From Sphaerochaetaceae bacterium (GTDB taxonomy: Bacteria; Spirochaetota; Spirochaetia; Sphaerochaetales; Sphaerochaetaceae): a stretch of 64,000 nucleotides of DNA. Shown piece by piece: positions 25,804 to 35,624 of the stretch. The position numbers and the translations under genes were made by a program. How positions within the stretch are numbered: position 1 is the stretch's first letter; every line of letters starts with the position of its first letter. The stretch covers positions 1-64,000 of the forward strand of contig JAQQAR010000015.1 of NCBI GenBank assembly GCA_028532765.1, given 5' to 3'. The notes under the pieces are model-generated. The model was not told the DNA's origin, did not search any database, and saw nothing but the letters and a program-made list of their open reading frames with translations.

Positions 25804-28143
25804 CTAGACTACCGTAAACTGGAGGGTTTTGTCACCCACAGGAGATGAGACATGCAATACTGACTCACCCACCAGCCCCATGGTACGTAGATAGATTACT
25901 GCACTTCCCCCGATGGTGCTCATCTGTGGAGGTGTTGCCATGGACAACACTCCAGAAATTGAGACTGAGAGGGGTATATGTGCATAGGGCAATGGTAACC
26001 GCCCCCCTTCCTTCCTCACCTCCACGCGTACGGAGACCATATCGTATGTCGCTTCCTTTGTGGTGAGATTGGAACGGTCAGCAATAAGATGGAGGGAAGG
26101 CTTGCCCCCTTGCCTGCATGTCTCTGTAGCAACAACCTTGCCTCCTACCAATCCCTCAAAGACCCAGAGGCCACCTTCACTTCCCCAATTACCCACATAC
26201 CTGGTGAACAAATCAACCGCATCCTGGTAACGAAGATGATGTTTTTTCAGGAATAGCCCCATCTTAAGCAGATCCCCGGTTTTCAGTGAACCTCCCTGCC
26301 TGCCCACTTTTCCAAGCAGACGGGCAAGGGATGGTATTTCCCGCTCTCTCAGGTAAGGTTCGGCCTTCAGTCGGTCCCCGATGAAATCGTCGACGATAAC
26401 CGGTGGATGGGAAAGATGAGGAAACGTCTTTCTCTGGGGATGAAAGATTCCTACCACACGGTCATTGTAGCGCAACCTGACCTCTTCACAATTGGTGGCA
26501 ACCAGTGCAGGGGGGAGCGCTGCGCCCGGGTAATCCCCACCATCCATGGAAGAGAGCACAGAAAGCATGTAGGGGCTATCCTTCTGGCTTCGATAGATAT
26601 GGGCAGCAGCCTTATCGGTTCGGAATATGTCCATCACCCCGTGGTAGCAGATCTGGTCCCCACTTCCGAAATTGGCATGGGTGAAGTAGTCATGCATACA
26701 CCAACCGATTACTCCACTTAAGCCTTTTGTGGCCAGCCCCTGGTCAAGCACCCTTGCATGGCGTAGTGCATGTTCAGCCCTTATAAGAGGGGAATCGAAT
26801 GACTTGCAGGGATACATATGGCCGCAAAACTCACTCACCAAGTATGGCACAGCCTTTTCGCAAACCTGGCTCTTCTTTTGAAGAGGGCGTCCTTTCCCGG
26901 CATACGAGAAATCGTTGTAGGTGTACACGTCTTCATGAAACTGGCTCTTCTTCAGGTTCCGAACCCCTGCCGTGGCACGGTTGGGGTCAAGAGTCCTGGC
27001 AAGGCGGTTGGTCTCCTGGTAGAGACTCTCGTCATCCGGGGATTCATTGATCCTCACTCCCCAAAGGATAATGGATGGATGATTGTAGTCACGCTCGATC
27101 ATACCCTGCACACTCTGCAGGCATTGTTCTCTCCAATGTTTCTCCTTCCCGATATGTTGCCATCCTGGTATCTCCTCGAAGACAAGCAAGCCCAGTCGGT
27201 CACAGGCATCCAGGAATGCCGGGTGCTGTGGATAGTGGCTTGTCCTGACCAGATTCACCCCGAGATCCTTCAAAATGCTTGCATCTTCCCTTTGTAGTGA
27301 AGGTGGGGCAGCATATCCCAGGAAGGGATAATCCTGGTGGCGGTTCAACCCCACGATTGGAATGGACTTTCCGTTAAGTAGAAACCCTTCCTTGGTAAAC
27401 TGTGCACTCCTACTTCCGAAGGTGAGTACTCTCTCATCGCTCTCTCCTAGCCTAACTACCAAGGTATAGAGAATCGGATTCTCCAGGCTCCATGCCTGCA
27501 ATTCCAAATCATCCATCTCAAGGGAAAAGACACCATCCTTGACCGTGGTACTTGCATCCTCCATTGTTGTACTTCCGTCTTTCAGGGTAACAAACACACC
27601 CTGATCCTCTGCATTCACCGCCCTACCCTTGAGTGTAAGGGAATCCGTTTTCTGGCTTTCCACACCGAGAAAGGAGAAATACCTTTCCTCACGGATTATC
27701 AGGCTTGCCTCTCGATAGATGCCACAGAAGGAGATGTAGTCCATACTCCCACCAAAGGGAGGAAAGGAGGGATCCTCATCCCCTGAGACCACCACGGTAA
27801 GGGTAAAAGAGGAGCGAGCACCCAAATCCAGCGTATAGGGAAGGTAGGCTCCCTCGCAGCTTCCATACAACACCCCGTCCACATAGAAGTCTGCTTTATT
27901 TGCAATCCCTTCAAATCGTATGGCAACCTGCTGGGAATTGGATATATCGAGGGAGAACTGCCTGCGGTAGGTGTAGGGTCCCCAGTGAAACTGCTCCTCA
28001 TGATACCCAGGGGCAAACTGCACGGGTGTATGGGGAAGAGAGACCTGTTGCCAGGTAGCGTCGTTTAATTCGCTAGCAAGAAAGTCTTCGCTGAAGCCTT
28101 GGCGGAACTGCCAGAGGTCGTTGACCGGTTTTTCCTGATACAT
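25804..28143 (-). CDS. Glycoside hydrolase family 2, beta-galactosidase type
   Basis: A 779-residue cytoplasmic GH2 enzyme, with no signal peptide, which hydrolyses beta-linked sugars. In order: jelly-roll sugar-binding domain (about 5-160), immunoglobulin-like domain, TIM barrel with acid/base E in GVRINESPDD and nucleophile E in YLVSEFCGH, then about 280 further residues that I cannot place in a standard domain, ending in a beta-sandwich. The usual W-x-x-x-NE and SEFG motifs are changed (GVRINE, SEFC). Start at 28143 with GGGGAGG upstream; the longer frame back to 28308 runs into the divergent pfp gene. Exact sugar is not clear. Confidence 0.87.
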   Translation of the reverse strand: MYQEKPVNDLWQFRQGFSEDFLASELNDATWQQVSLPHTPVQFAPGYHEEQFHWGPYTYRRQFSLDISNSQQVAIRFEGIANKADFYVDGVLYGSCEGAYLPYTLDLGARSSFTLTVVVSGDEDPSFPPFGGSMDYISFCGIYREASLIIREERYFSFLGVESQKTDSLTLKGRAVNAEDQGVFVTLKDGSTTMEDASTTVKDGVFSLEMDDLELQAWSLENPILYTLVVRLGESDERVLTFGSRSAQFTKEGFLLNGKSIPIVGLNRHQDYPFLGYAAPPSLQREDASILKDLGVNLVRTSHYPQHPAFLDACDRLGLLVFEEIPGWQHIGKEKHWREQCLQSVQGMIERDYNHPSIILWGVRINESPDDESLYQETNRLARTLDPNRATAGVRNLKKSQFHEDVYTYNDFSYAGKGRPLQKKSQVCEKAVPYLVSEFCGHMYPCKSFDSPLIRAEHALRHARVLDQGLATKGLSGVIGWCMHDYFTHANFGSGDQICYHGVMDIFRTDKAAAHIYRSQKDSPYMLSVLSSMDGGDYPGAALPPALVATNCEEVRLRYNDRVVGIFHPQRKTFPHLSHPPVIVDDFIGDRLKAEPYLREREIPSLARLLGKVGRQGGSLKTGDLLKMGLFLKKHHLRYQDAVDLFTRYVGNWGSEGGLWVFEGLVGGKVVATETCRQGGKPSLHLIADRSNLTTKEATYDMVSVRVEVRKEGGRLPLPYAHIPLSVSISGVLSMATPPQMSTIGGSAVIYLRTMGLVGESVLHVSSPVGDKTLQFTVV

Positions 28144-28160
28144 TGGATCCTCCCCTTCTC

Positions 28161-28189
28161 TGTATAGCAGAGCAAATGCACCAGAGCAA
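28161..28189 (-). promoter_or_regulatory. Promoter of the GH2 gene
   Basis: On the minus strand TTGCTC (28189-28184), 17 bases, TATACA (28166-28161) preceded by TGC, an extended -10. Confidence 0.5.
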
Positions 28190-28199
28190 GCGACGATGC

Positions 28200-28229
28200 T
28201 TGAAACTGGGAGCCTTTTTGTTCTATGGT
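28200..28229 (+). promoter_or_regulatory. Promoter of pfp
   Basis: TTGAAA at 28200-28205, an 18-base spacer and TATGGT at 28224-28229, about 35 bases before the pfp start. Confidence 0.5.
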
Positions 28230-28266
28230 TAAGGAATTCAGAGACCAAATTAGAGAGGAGTTCAGC

Positions 28267-29925
28267 ATGGACATTTCCCCTTTGCAGAAAGTACGTTATG
28301 CCTATCAACCCAAGCTACCCGCAATTTTGAGGGAGAGCATCACCAAGGTATCCCCCAAGATGGGAGAAGCTACCAGTGCACAATCTGATGCAGATCAGAT
28401 CAAGGCACTCTTTCCCAACACATACGGACTCCCAAGAGTTTCGTTCATTGCCGGAAAGAACAGCGATATCAGCAAGAAGCGAAACGTTGGAGTTATCCTG
28501 AGCGGCGGCCAGGCTCCTGGTGGACATAATGTCATCAGTGGAATATTCGATGCACTGAAGGCAGCCAATACAGAGAATACTCTCTATGGCTTCAAAGGTG
28601 GTCCCTCCGGTATTCTGGAAGACTCCTACAGGATCATTGACGAGGACTATCTTGCCTCATTCCGCAATACCGGCGGATTTGACATTATTGGAAGCGGGAG
28701 AACAAAGCTTGAGACTGAAGCCCAGTTTGAGGTTTGTGCTGAAGTATGCAAGAAGCATGAGATTGATGCCCTGGTTATCATCGGCGGAGATGATTCAAAC
28801 ACCAATGCGGCTGTCTTGGCTGAGTACTTCCTTGCCAAGAACCACGGCATTCAGGTAATCGGTTGCCCGAAGACCATCGATGGAGATCTGAAGAACGAAT
28901 CCATTGAAATCTCCTTTGGATTCGATACAGCTACCAAAACCTACAGTGAATTGATCGGCAACATTGAGAGAGATGCCAACAGTGCAAAGAAATATTGGCA
29001 CTTCATCAAACTCATGGGCCGCTCTGCCAGTCATATCGCCCTTGAATGTGCCTTGGAGACCCAGCCCAATATCTGCCTGATCAGCGAGGAAGTTGAAGCA
29101 AAGGGACAGAGTCTGGTAAGCATTGTGGACTACATTGCAAAGGTTGTTGCTGAGCGTGCAGAAGATGGGAACAACTTTGGTGTTGCGCTTATTCCTGAGG
29201 GCTTGATTGAATTCATCCCTGAGATCAAGGTCTTGATCAGTCAGATCAACAATCTCCTTGCCAAGGAAGAGAAAGCTTTCAACAAGATCGTAGACAGCAG
29301 TGAGCGTATTGCCTTTGTTGCAGAGCGACTCAGCAAGGAAGCAGCGCAAGTCTTTACCATTCTGCCTGAAGAGATCCAGAAGCAGCTCCTGATGGACCGC
29401 GATCCCCATGGGAACGTACAGGTCTCTAGGATTGAGACAGATAAATTGCTTGCCCAGATGGTGGAAGAGAAGCTCTCAGTGATGAAGAAGGAAGGCTCCT
29501 ATACTGGCAAATTCAGTTCCATGACCCACTTCTTTGGCTATGAGGGCCGTTGTGCTTTCCCAACCAACTTTGATGCAGATTACTGCTACAGCCTTGGCTA
29601 TAATGCATTCATGTTGATCGGTAGTGGTCTCTCTGGGTACCTTTCATCGGTCACCAACCTCGCAGAACCTGCTGGGAAGTGGGAAGCTGGTGGTATCCCC
29701 ATCACCATGATGATGAACATGGAGGTACGCCACGGGGAAGACAAGCCAGTTATCAAGAAAGCCCTGGTGGAACTTAAGGGAAAGCCCTTCCAGTACTTTG
29801 CAGAGCATCGTAACACGTGGGCCCGTGAGACTTGCTACACCTATCCAGGTGCCGTGCAGTACTATGGCCCTGCAGAGGTATGCGACCTTACAACAGTCAC
29901 ACTCGCTTTGGAACAGGCAAAATAA
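28267..29925 (+). CDS. pfp: Pyrophosphate-dependent 6-phosphofructokinase, long type
   Basis: Phosphorylates fructose-6-phosphate with pyrophosphate, a reversible glycolytic step. At 552 aa it belongs to the long PPi group found in spirochaetes and plants. Residues 173-178 read GGDDSN; the second Asp in place of Gly is the mark of PPi use over ATP. The catalytic PKTIDGD is at 201-207 and the substrate loop MGRSASH follows. Start at 28267 with GAGGAG six bases upstream; the frame extends upstream to 28225 without a ribosome site. Own promoter and terminator. Confidence 0.95.
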   Translation: MDISPLQKVRYAYQPKLPAILRESITKVSPKMGEATSAQSDADQIKALFPNTYGLPRVSFIAGKNSDISKKRNVGVILSGGQAPGGHNVISGIFDALKAANTENTLYGFKGGPSGILEDSYRIIDEDYLASFRNTGGFDIIGSGRTKLETEAQFEVCAEVCKKHEIDALVIIGGDDSNTNAAVLAEYFLAKNHGIQVIGCPKTIDGDLKNESIEISFGFDTATKTYSELIGNIERDANSAKKYWHFIKLMGRSASHIALECALETQPNICLISEEVEAKGQSLVSIVDYIAKVVAERAEDGNNFGVALIPEGLIEFIPEIKVLISQINNLLAKEEKAFNKIVDSSERIAFVAERLSKEAAQVFTILPEEIQKQLLMDRDPHGNVQVSRIETDKLLAQMVEEKLSVMKKEGSYTGKFSSMTHFFGYEGRCAFPTNFDADYCYSLGYNAFMLIGSGLSGYLSSVTNLAEPAGKWEAGGIPITMMMNMEVRHGEDKPVIKKALVELKGKPFQYFAEHRNTWARETCYTYPGAVQYYGPAEVCDLTTVTLALEQAK

Positions 29926-29946
29926 CCAATAAACAGTACTGCATTC

Positions 29947-29983
29947 AACCGGATTGCCACCTATGGTGATCCGGTTTTTTCTT
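29947..29983 (+). terminator. Terminator of pfp
   Basis: An 8-bp outer stem (29947-29954 with 29969-29976) with a 4-bp inner stem, followed by TTTTTTCTTC. Confidence 0.88.
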
Positions 29984-31329
29984 CAGTCAGTACAGCGAGT
30001 TCTTCCCTTTCCCTCACGCTTGGCTTGGTAGAGCCGCTTGTCTGCAGCTTCCAACAATGCCTCGCTCGTAATGCCATCATTGGGAGAAAAGGCGACCCCC
30101 ATACTGATAGCAAATTCCATGCTGCCACCATCCAAGGGGACTGAGACATGAGAGATGTATTCATAGATACGAAGGCAGGTCTCTCTCTGGGTGCACCCCC
30201 TAAGGATAATAATGAATTCATCACCCCCAAAACGCCCTACCAGGTCATCTCGTCTCAGGCGCTCCTTCAAGGTAGATACCAACCTCAGCAGTGCCTTGTC
30301 TCCGCTGAGATGCCCATGGGTATCATTAAGCAGTTTGAAATTATCGATATCGAGAAGAGCAAGTGCAAAGGGTCTCCCACTTCTGAGCTCTTCATGTAGT
30401 TTGACGAGGAATTCCCGTTTGTTCAGGAGTCCGGTAAGGCTATCCGTGTAGGAGCGATGCATGAATGTTTCCAGCCTGATTTGCCGAAGATAGCTCAAAA
30501 CTCCTGCACCAAGGGAAACCAAGCTCCCCAAGATTGCGTACAGGACCGGAACCAACTCACCGTTGTACCATGAATCTGCCGGGGCAATTTCCATCTCCCA
30601 AGTAAGGAGGGAATAAGAGAGTATCATGGAAACCGGGTCGCAATCATCCAGGATCTGCTCTCCCCATATATAGGTATCATCCCCTCCAAGGTGAGAGAAT
30701 GAGAAATGATAGCGATATTGCGCTGAGAGATCTTCCAAACCTGCTCCAAGCAGATATGATTCCATTTCAAAGTAGAGGCTCAGCAGTCCCCATGCTTGCT
30801 TGTTCTCCACCAGAAGTGGGTAACGGAACACGATGTATGGTTTTCCATCATCCAGGTACAGGGGACCATCAATGCTTACAGAGGCCTGTCTCATAAGGTG
30901 TTCAATATGCTGGCGATACATGGGAAGAGTTTTCAGATCAAAGCCTACCTCACGGCCTCCCTCCTTAGGATACTGGTCGAGGACGAGGCCATCCATTGCC
31001 AGGGTAGCAAAGCTGAAGGATTGTTTATCCTTCTCCAAAACGGTTAGATAGGAGTGGAAATCATCCAGATTGGGAATGATTCCTTCTTGCAGACTCTCTT
31101 CTAGGCGCAAGCCATAAAGTGTAGTGAACATCTCTTGGTTGCCAAGAAGGAGAAACATGTTCTTGCGTAAGTTCAGGAGTTCTGTCTGGGCACGCTGTTT
31201 CCTTTGCTCGATGTACTGTGACTTCCAGGCAGTGTAAAGCCCATAGGTCGTGAGCAATAAGAGCATGGTCAGGAGAGATGCCAACATAAAGGCTTTCAGA
31301 TTCCATTGCAACTTGGCTTTTGCCTTCAT
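29983..31329 (-). CDS. Membrane-bound diguanylate cyclase (GGDEF)
   Basis: Makes cyclic di-GMP in response to an outside signal. TM1 is about residues 12-33, then an extracytoplasmic sensor of about 225 residues, a second TM at about 260-280, and a GGDEF domain from about 290 with the intact motif GGDEF at 368-372. RRDD at 359-362 is an intact inhibitory I-site, so product feedback is expected. The sensor has CHASE-like features but I cannot name it with certainty. ATG with GGAGA upstream; single gene with promoter TTGAGG-17-TATACT. Confidence 0.92.
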   Translation of the reverse strand: MKAKAKLQWNLKAFMLASLLTMLLLLTTYGLYTAWKSQYIEQRKQRAQTELLNLRKNMFLLLGNQEMFTTLYGLRLEESLQEGIIPNLDDFHSYLTVLEKDKQSFSFATLAMDGLVLDQYPKEGGREVGFDLKTLPMYRQHIEHLMRQASVSIDGPLYLDDGKPYIVFRYPLLVENKQAWGLLSLYFEMESYLLGAGLEDLSAQYRYHFSFSHLGGDDTYIWGEQILDDCDPVSMILSYSLLTWEMEIAPADSWYNGELVPVLYAILGSLVSLGAGVLSYLRQIRLETFMHRSYTDSLTGLLNKREFLVKLHEELRSGRPFALALLDIDNFKLLNDTHGHLSGDKALLRLVSTLKERLRRDDLVGRFGGDEFIIILRGCTQRETCLRIYEYISHVSVPLDGGSMEFAISMGVAFSPNDGITSEALLEAADKRLYQAKREGKGRTRCTD

Positions 31330-31360
31330 TACACTCTCCTTTCAGATTGTTTTCTCCTGC

Positions 31361-31389
31361 AGTATAGATTCGTTGACGGAAAGCCTCAA
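31361..31389 (-). promoter_or_regulatory. Promoter of the GGDEF gene
   Basis: On the minus strand TTGAGG (31389-31384), 17 bases, TATACT (31366-31361). Confidence 0.6.
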
Positions 31390-31430
31390 GAGAGAAGCAA
31401 TGAACAATTCGCCCCTATATAAGGTGTCTA

Positions 31431-31439
31431 TGCTATACT
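31431..31439 (+). promoter_or_regulatory. Extended -10 promoter of the beta-mannosidase gene
   Basis: TGC-TATACT at 31431-31439, followed by GGAGG and the ATG at 31462. The -35 region is weak. Confidence 0.5.
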
Positions 31440-31461
31440 CATTTTTGGAGGTTTACCCGAC

Positions 31462-33960
31462 ATGCAAACACTCAATGTGAATGGAATCTGGCGTTTGAGC
31501 CCGTTGGACAACAAGGCAATTGCTCCTTATTGTCAATATTTTTTGGAACACGAGTCCATACCCTGTAATCTCCCTGGCGATATTCACTCAGCACTTCTGG
31601 CTTCTGATGTAATCGCAGACCCCTATATCGGTCAGCAGGAACTGGACATACAATGGGTCGGACAACACGACTGGGTACTGAGCAAGACATTCAATGTGGA
31701 TGAATCATTGCTCACTGCAGGAAGAGCGATACTCACCCTGAAGATGGCTGATACCATTATCACCATCCACCTGAACGGAGAAGAGATAGGCAGATCGGAC
31801 AATCAGTTCCGTCGTTGGCGTTTTGACTTGGGAGATATACTCAAGCTAGGAGAGAATACACTCACCCTGACCTTCACCAGCGCAGAGAAGAAAGCAATAG
31901 CATTGGCAGAAACCCTTCCTTATCCAATTCCCTACTCTGAGTATCCTGTCAGTGCCAAGCATCGTAATCTGGTACGCAAGAGTCAATGTCACAGTGGATG
32001 GGACTGGGGCCCTTGCATTCTTGCCATGGGTGTATACGAACCGATTGAACTCTCTTTCATTGATGAAGGTATCATCGAGGAATTGACCTGCGATACCATT
32101 GAGATGGGAAAAGACCAATGGGACGCAGTAGTGAGGGTAATCTACAACGCAAAACAGGAACAGAGCCTTGATTGCCGTCTCATGCTGGCTGGCTCAGAGC
32201 AAGAAGGGACAGTGCACATGAAGCAAGGGCTCAACAAGTTAGAGTTCCGTCTTCAGTGCAAACAGGTAAAACGATGGTGGCCCAACGGAGAAGGAAAGGC
32301 AACGCTCTATCCTTTGCAACTGAGCGTGGGAAGCCAACAGACAGAAAAACGTATCGGGTTCAGGACCTTGCAGGTACGCACCGTTGCTGAACCAGATGGT
32401 GGCAAGCCCATGGTATTCAACGTCAATGGACGTGATATCTTTGCAAAAGGTACCAACTGGATCCCACTTGATGCACTCCCCAGTCGGTTGACCCCCGATC
32501 GCTATGAGTATTTATTGCAGTCCTGTGTTGATGCAAACATGAATATGATTCGCGTCTGGGGAGGTGGCCTCTACGAAAAAGATGTGTTCTATGACCTTTG
32601 CGATGAGAAGGGACTGCTTGTGTGGCAGGACTGCATGTTCAGCTGCTCAATGTACCCAACCAATGCTGAGTTCCTCTCCAGTGTGGAGGCAGAGCTCCGG
32701 TACCAGGTACCAAGGCTGAAGGATCATCCAAGCCTTGCCCTCTGGTGCGGGAACAACGAGGATCTGGGTGCTATCTCCTGGTACGAGGAGTCAAGAAAGA
32801 ATCATATCCGCTATGTCATCGACTACGACCGACTCAATGAGGGAGTGGTAGGAAGGGTCATCAAGGAACTTGATCCAGGCAGGCAGTGGTGGCCAAGCAG
32901 CCCAAGTGCTGGAGAGAATGACTACTCTGACAATTGGCATGATGACAGCAAGGGCGATATGCACTTTTGGTCGGTCTGGCATGAAGGAAAAAGCTTCGAG
33001 GAGTACTACTCCATCAATCCACGCTTTGTGAGTGAGTTCGGTTTCCAGAGTTTTCCGCTCCTGGACACAGTGAAGAGCTACGCCCCAGAAGAGATGTGGA
33101 ATCTTACCAGCAAGGTGATGGAACATCACCAGAAGAATCCACGTGGTAACTCCATCATCATGGAAAACTTCACCAGATATTACCGCTTCCCCTCTTCTTT
33201 CGCCCAAATGCTTTACCTCTCTCAGGTACAACAGGCAAAGGCGATGAAGATGGCGATTGAGTACTGGAGAACCACCATGCCACACTGCATGGGAGCTCTT
33301 TACTGGCAGCTGAATGATAACTGGCCTGTTGCCTCCTGGTCCTCCATCGACTATTACGGCAACTGGAAACTGCTTCACTATGCAGCAAAACGTTTCTACA
33401 GTCCCGCCCTCCCGATCGCCTATATGAAGGAAGATGGTATCGTGGAGGTCTATGTGGTAAACGACGGACCAAAGGAGATAAAGGATGCAAAACTTTCGGT
33501 AAAGTTCTGTACCTATGAAGGCAAGAAACTGAGCAAGATGGAGTACCGTATGGACTGCAAGGCAAGAAGCAGCTCTCATATGTGCACCATCAACCTCCAC
33601 AAGAAACGCAAGATTGATCGGGAGAATGCCTTCATCTACCTGAAACTGAAAAGCGATGATCTCTACATCGAGAATCAACTGATGTTGGAGAAGCCAAAGC
33701 GGAGCAACCTGAAGTATCCTGAGATAAAGAGCGAAGTTTCAAAAACAGCAGGAGGATTCTCCGTCACTGTTAGCTGTACCTATCCTGCTTTCGAGGTCGC
33801 ACTGGAAGCTGAGGGTATCAGTGGTGTATTCAGTGACAATCTGTTTGCAATCCGCCCTACCGCACAGAAAGTGGTCACCTTCAAGCCGAGAGGAGAAGTC
33901 AGCCTGGAAGATTTCAAGAAGCAACTGAAGATATATGATCTTTGGGGAAGTAGTCACTAA
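31462..33960 (+). CDS. Glycoside hydrolase family 2 beta-mannosidase
   Basis: An 832-residue cytoplasmic enzyme removing beta-mannose from non-reducing ends. The N-terminal domain NLPGDIHSALL and the segment RKSQCHSGWDWGP are typical of beta-mannosidases and not of beta-galactosidases. In the TIM barrel the acid/base is E433 in ALWCGNNED and the nucleophile is E525 in RFVSEFGFQ; QLNDNWPVASWSSIDYYG follows. The C-terminus has the two usual small beta domains. No signal peptide, so it should act on imported oligosaccharides. Single gene with an extended -10 promoter; GGAGG lies ten bases before the ATG. Confidence 0.93.
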   Translation: MQTLNVNGIWRLSPLDNKAIAPYCQYFLEHESIPCNLPGDIHSALLASDVIADPYIGQQELDIQWVGQHDWVLSKTFNVDESLLTAGRAILTLKMADTIITIHLNGEEIGRSDNQFRRWRFDLGDILKLGENTLTLTFTSAEKKAIALAETLPYPIPYSEYPVSAKHRNLVRKSQCHSGWDWGPCILAMGVYEPIELSFIDEGIIEELTCDTIEMGKDQWDAVVRVIYNAKQEQSLDCRLMLAGSEQEGTVHMKQGLNKLEFRLQCKQVKRWWPNGEGKATLYPLQLSVGSQQTEKRIGFRTLQVRTVAEPDGGKPMVFNVNGRDIFAKGTNWIPLDALPSRLTPDRYEYLLQSCVDANMNMIRVWGGGLYEKDVFYDLCDEKGLLVWQDCMFSCSMYPTNAEFLSSVEAELRYQVPRLKDHPSLALWCGNNEDLGAISWYEESRKNHIRYVIDYDRLNEGVVGRVIKELDPGRQWWPSSPSAGENDYSDNWHDDSKGDMHFWSVWHEGKSFEEYYSINPRFVSEFGFQSFPLLDTVKSYAPEEMWNLTSKVMEHHQKNPRGNSIIMENFTRYYRFPSSFAQMLYLSQVQQAKAMKMAIEYWRTTMPHCMGALYWQLNDNWPVASWSSIDYYGNWKLLHYAAKRFYSPALPIAYMKEDGIVEVYVVNDGPKEIKDAKLSVKFCTYEGKKLSKMEYRMDCKARSSSHMCTINLHKKRKIDRENAFIYLKLKSDDLYIENQLMLEKPKRSNLKYPEIKSEVSKTAGGFSVTVSCTYPAFEVALEAEGISGVFSDNLFAIRPTAQKVVTFKPRGEVSLEDFKKQLKIYDLWGSSH

Positions 33961-34040
33961 GGGCAATCATCTTTAATAGCTAGAGGGAAGTTTCTCTCTC
34001 TGTGTATGTTGAGAAATTAACCTGAGATAGAAATGTGCAA

Positions 34041-34067
34041 TCAAACAGGGGAGCCTCACGGCTCCCC
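34041..34067 (-). terminator. Terminator of the sugar ABC operon
   Basis: GGGGAGCC/GGCTCCCC perfect 8-bp stem with a four-base loop (34048-34067), followed on the minus strand by TGTTTGATTG. The T-tract is weak. Confidence 0.6.
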
Positions 34068-34092
34068 CATTGATTATGATGCTTGTTTGAGC

Positions 34093-35451
34093 TTACTGGT
34101 TCTTCTTCCAGCTGTCCCAAGCTTTCTGAACTTCAGAAGCAACCTGTGCGGGAGCCTTGTCTCCAAGGCCGATTTCCTGCAAACCGGTGTTGATGACATT
34201 GTAGACGTCACTGTGCAAGACACCGTCGATGACCGGGGTAATCGGGGTGTGAGCGGCATAGTAAGCAGCTCTCTTGGCAATGAACGGCTCAAGATTCTTC
34301 TCTTCAACGACCTTCTCAACATCAACATTGAGATTGGAGGGGAAGGAAGCACCAGTGGTCAGGCGGTAAGTCTGTACATACTCACCCTGCAAGTACTTGA
34401 TCAATCTCCAGGCAGCAGCTTCCTTGGCAGAACCAGCAGGAATATTTGCACTCATTCCCCAGCCGGTTCCTACAACACCACTGTTGGAGTTCTTGATCAC
34501 TTCGCCAGGAAGGTTGGGAATGACCATGAGCTCAAAATCGTTCTGCTGGGACTCTGGGCTGATCAGGGCCTTGCCAGTGGTGATATCAGTCTGGAAGGAT
34601 GCAGTGGACCAGTCGCCATCGATGTAGAAGGCAGCTTTCCCGCTTGCGAAACTACCACGTGAGGAGCCATAGGGGCTGCTCAGGCTGTTTCTGTTGATCA
34701 TTCCTGATTTATACATATCATCAATCAACTCAAGGGACTTCACGAACCAACTATCGGTAAAGTCGATTTTGCCGGCAGCAAGCTGGTCATACCAGTCAAC
34801 CCCACCGTAACGTCCAACGACCATGGAGAAGAGGCAGCTCTGCATAACCCAAGCATCCATGTTATCCATGGCGATCAAATCAATTCCTTTTGCCTTCAAG
34901 GGCTTGACCATTGCTTTCATCTCTTCATAGCTCTTGGGAATATCGAAACCATTCTCACGGAGCACCTTTGCATTCACATAGAGCATGTGTGTGGTGGTGA
35001 CGCCATTGGGAAGTTCAGCAAGGTATCCTGCGAACTGAGGAGCAGTGGTTGCTGGATTGTAATCGTCTACCAGACCATCTTTTTCCAGGAACGGCATCAG
35101 GTCTTTCACGCTATTTGTGGTATGAAGGCTGGTGGAACGACCACTGGGCCACATGTACAACACATCAGGAACCTGGCCACTAGCAACATAGGCTTCGGTC
35201 TTCTGGTGGAAAGGCTCATTGAACAGATCCTCACGGACCAGCTTGATGTCTGGATTCTCTTCCTCGAATTTGTCCCAAACCATCTTGATTTCATTGGCAC
35301 TGTTCGGCTCGGACATGTCAATGTAGTTCAACACGGTAAGCTCTACTTGCCCAGATGCACTAGCATCTTCCTTGGTACCTTGAGCAAACACTGATGTTAC
35401 TACCATCAGTAGCGCAAGCGCCAATACGGAAATTTTCTTCAAACCAGTCAT
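34093..35451 (-). CDS. Sugar ABC transporter substrate-binding protein (family 1)
   Basis: A 452-residue extracytoplasmic binding protein of the MalE/UgpB cluster. Residues 4-24 are a signal peptide ending SVFAQGTKE with no lipobox cysteine, the same end type as the secreted FKBP protein. The fold begins VELTVLNYIDMSEP and contains the usual FDIPKSYEEM, GKAAFYIDGDWS and AWRLIKYLQGEYVQ. It follows two permease genes but has its own promoter and an operator candidate. With the ROK regulator and a GH20 hexosaminidase nearby, chito- or GlcNAc-oligosaccharides are the likely ligand (inference). The ATPase subunit is not in the window, as is usual when MsmX-like ATPases are shared. Confidence 0.9.
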   Translation of the reverse strand: MTGLKKISVLALALLMVVTSVFAQGTKEDASASGQVELTVLNYIDMSEPNSANEIKMVWDKFEEENPDIKLVREDLFNEPFHQKTEAYVASGQVPDVLYMWPSGRSTSLHTTNSVKDLMPFLEKDGLVDDYNPATTAPQFAGYLAELPNGVTTTHMLYVNAKVLRENGFDIPKSYEEMKAMVKPLKAKGIDLIAMDNMDAWVMQSCLFSMVVGRYGGVDWYDQLAAGKIDFTDSWFVKSLELIDDMYKSGMINRNSLSSPYGSSRGSFASGKAAFYIDGDWSTASFQTDITTGKALISPESQQNDFELMVIPNLPGEVIKNSNSGVVGTGWGMSANIPAGSAKEAAAWRLIKYLQGEYVQTYRLTTGASFPSNLNVDVEKVVEEKNLEPFIAKRAAYYAAHTPITPVIDGVLHSDVYNVINTGLQEIGLGDKAPAQVASEVQKAWDSWKKNQ

Positions 35452-35567
35452 TTTTACCTCCTAATGACTTCTTCTTACATTCCTGCGGTTGGACTCCCTA
35501 CCCGCTCGGTTCTTGTTTCACCACACCATATTGCAGGTGTGAAGTAATCCCTTATCTATTAGTTCAT

Positions 35568-35581
35568 ACTTTGTACAAACT
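35568..35581. promoter_or_regulatory. Candidate ROK operator, site 1
   Basis: ACTTTGTACAAACT, matching the palindrome AGTTTGTACAAACT at 13 of 14 positions. It lies directly downstream of the -10 of the binding-protein promoter, about over the transcription start, a place suited to repression. Confidence 0.65.
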
Positions 35582-35582
35582 A

Positions 35583-35611
35583 ATGCTACCATCACAACCA
35601 CCAGCTGTCAA
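35583..35611 (-). promoter_or_regulatory. Promoter of the binding-protein gene
   Basis: On the minus strand TTGACA (35611-35606), 17 bases, TAGCAT (35588-35583). It gives the last gene of the import cluster its own start and would allow a higher level of binding protein than permeases. Confidence 0.65.
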
Positions 35612-35624
35612 ACAGTTTCACCTG

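Noticed and set aside
28144-28308. N-terminal extension of the GH2 gene
   Set aside because: It overlaps the divergent pfp gene and promoter; GGGGAGG marks the ATG at 28143.
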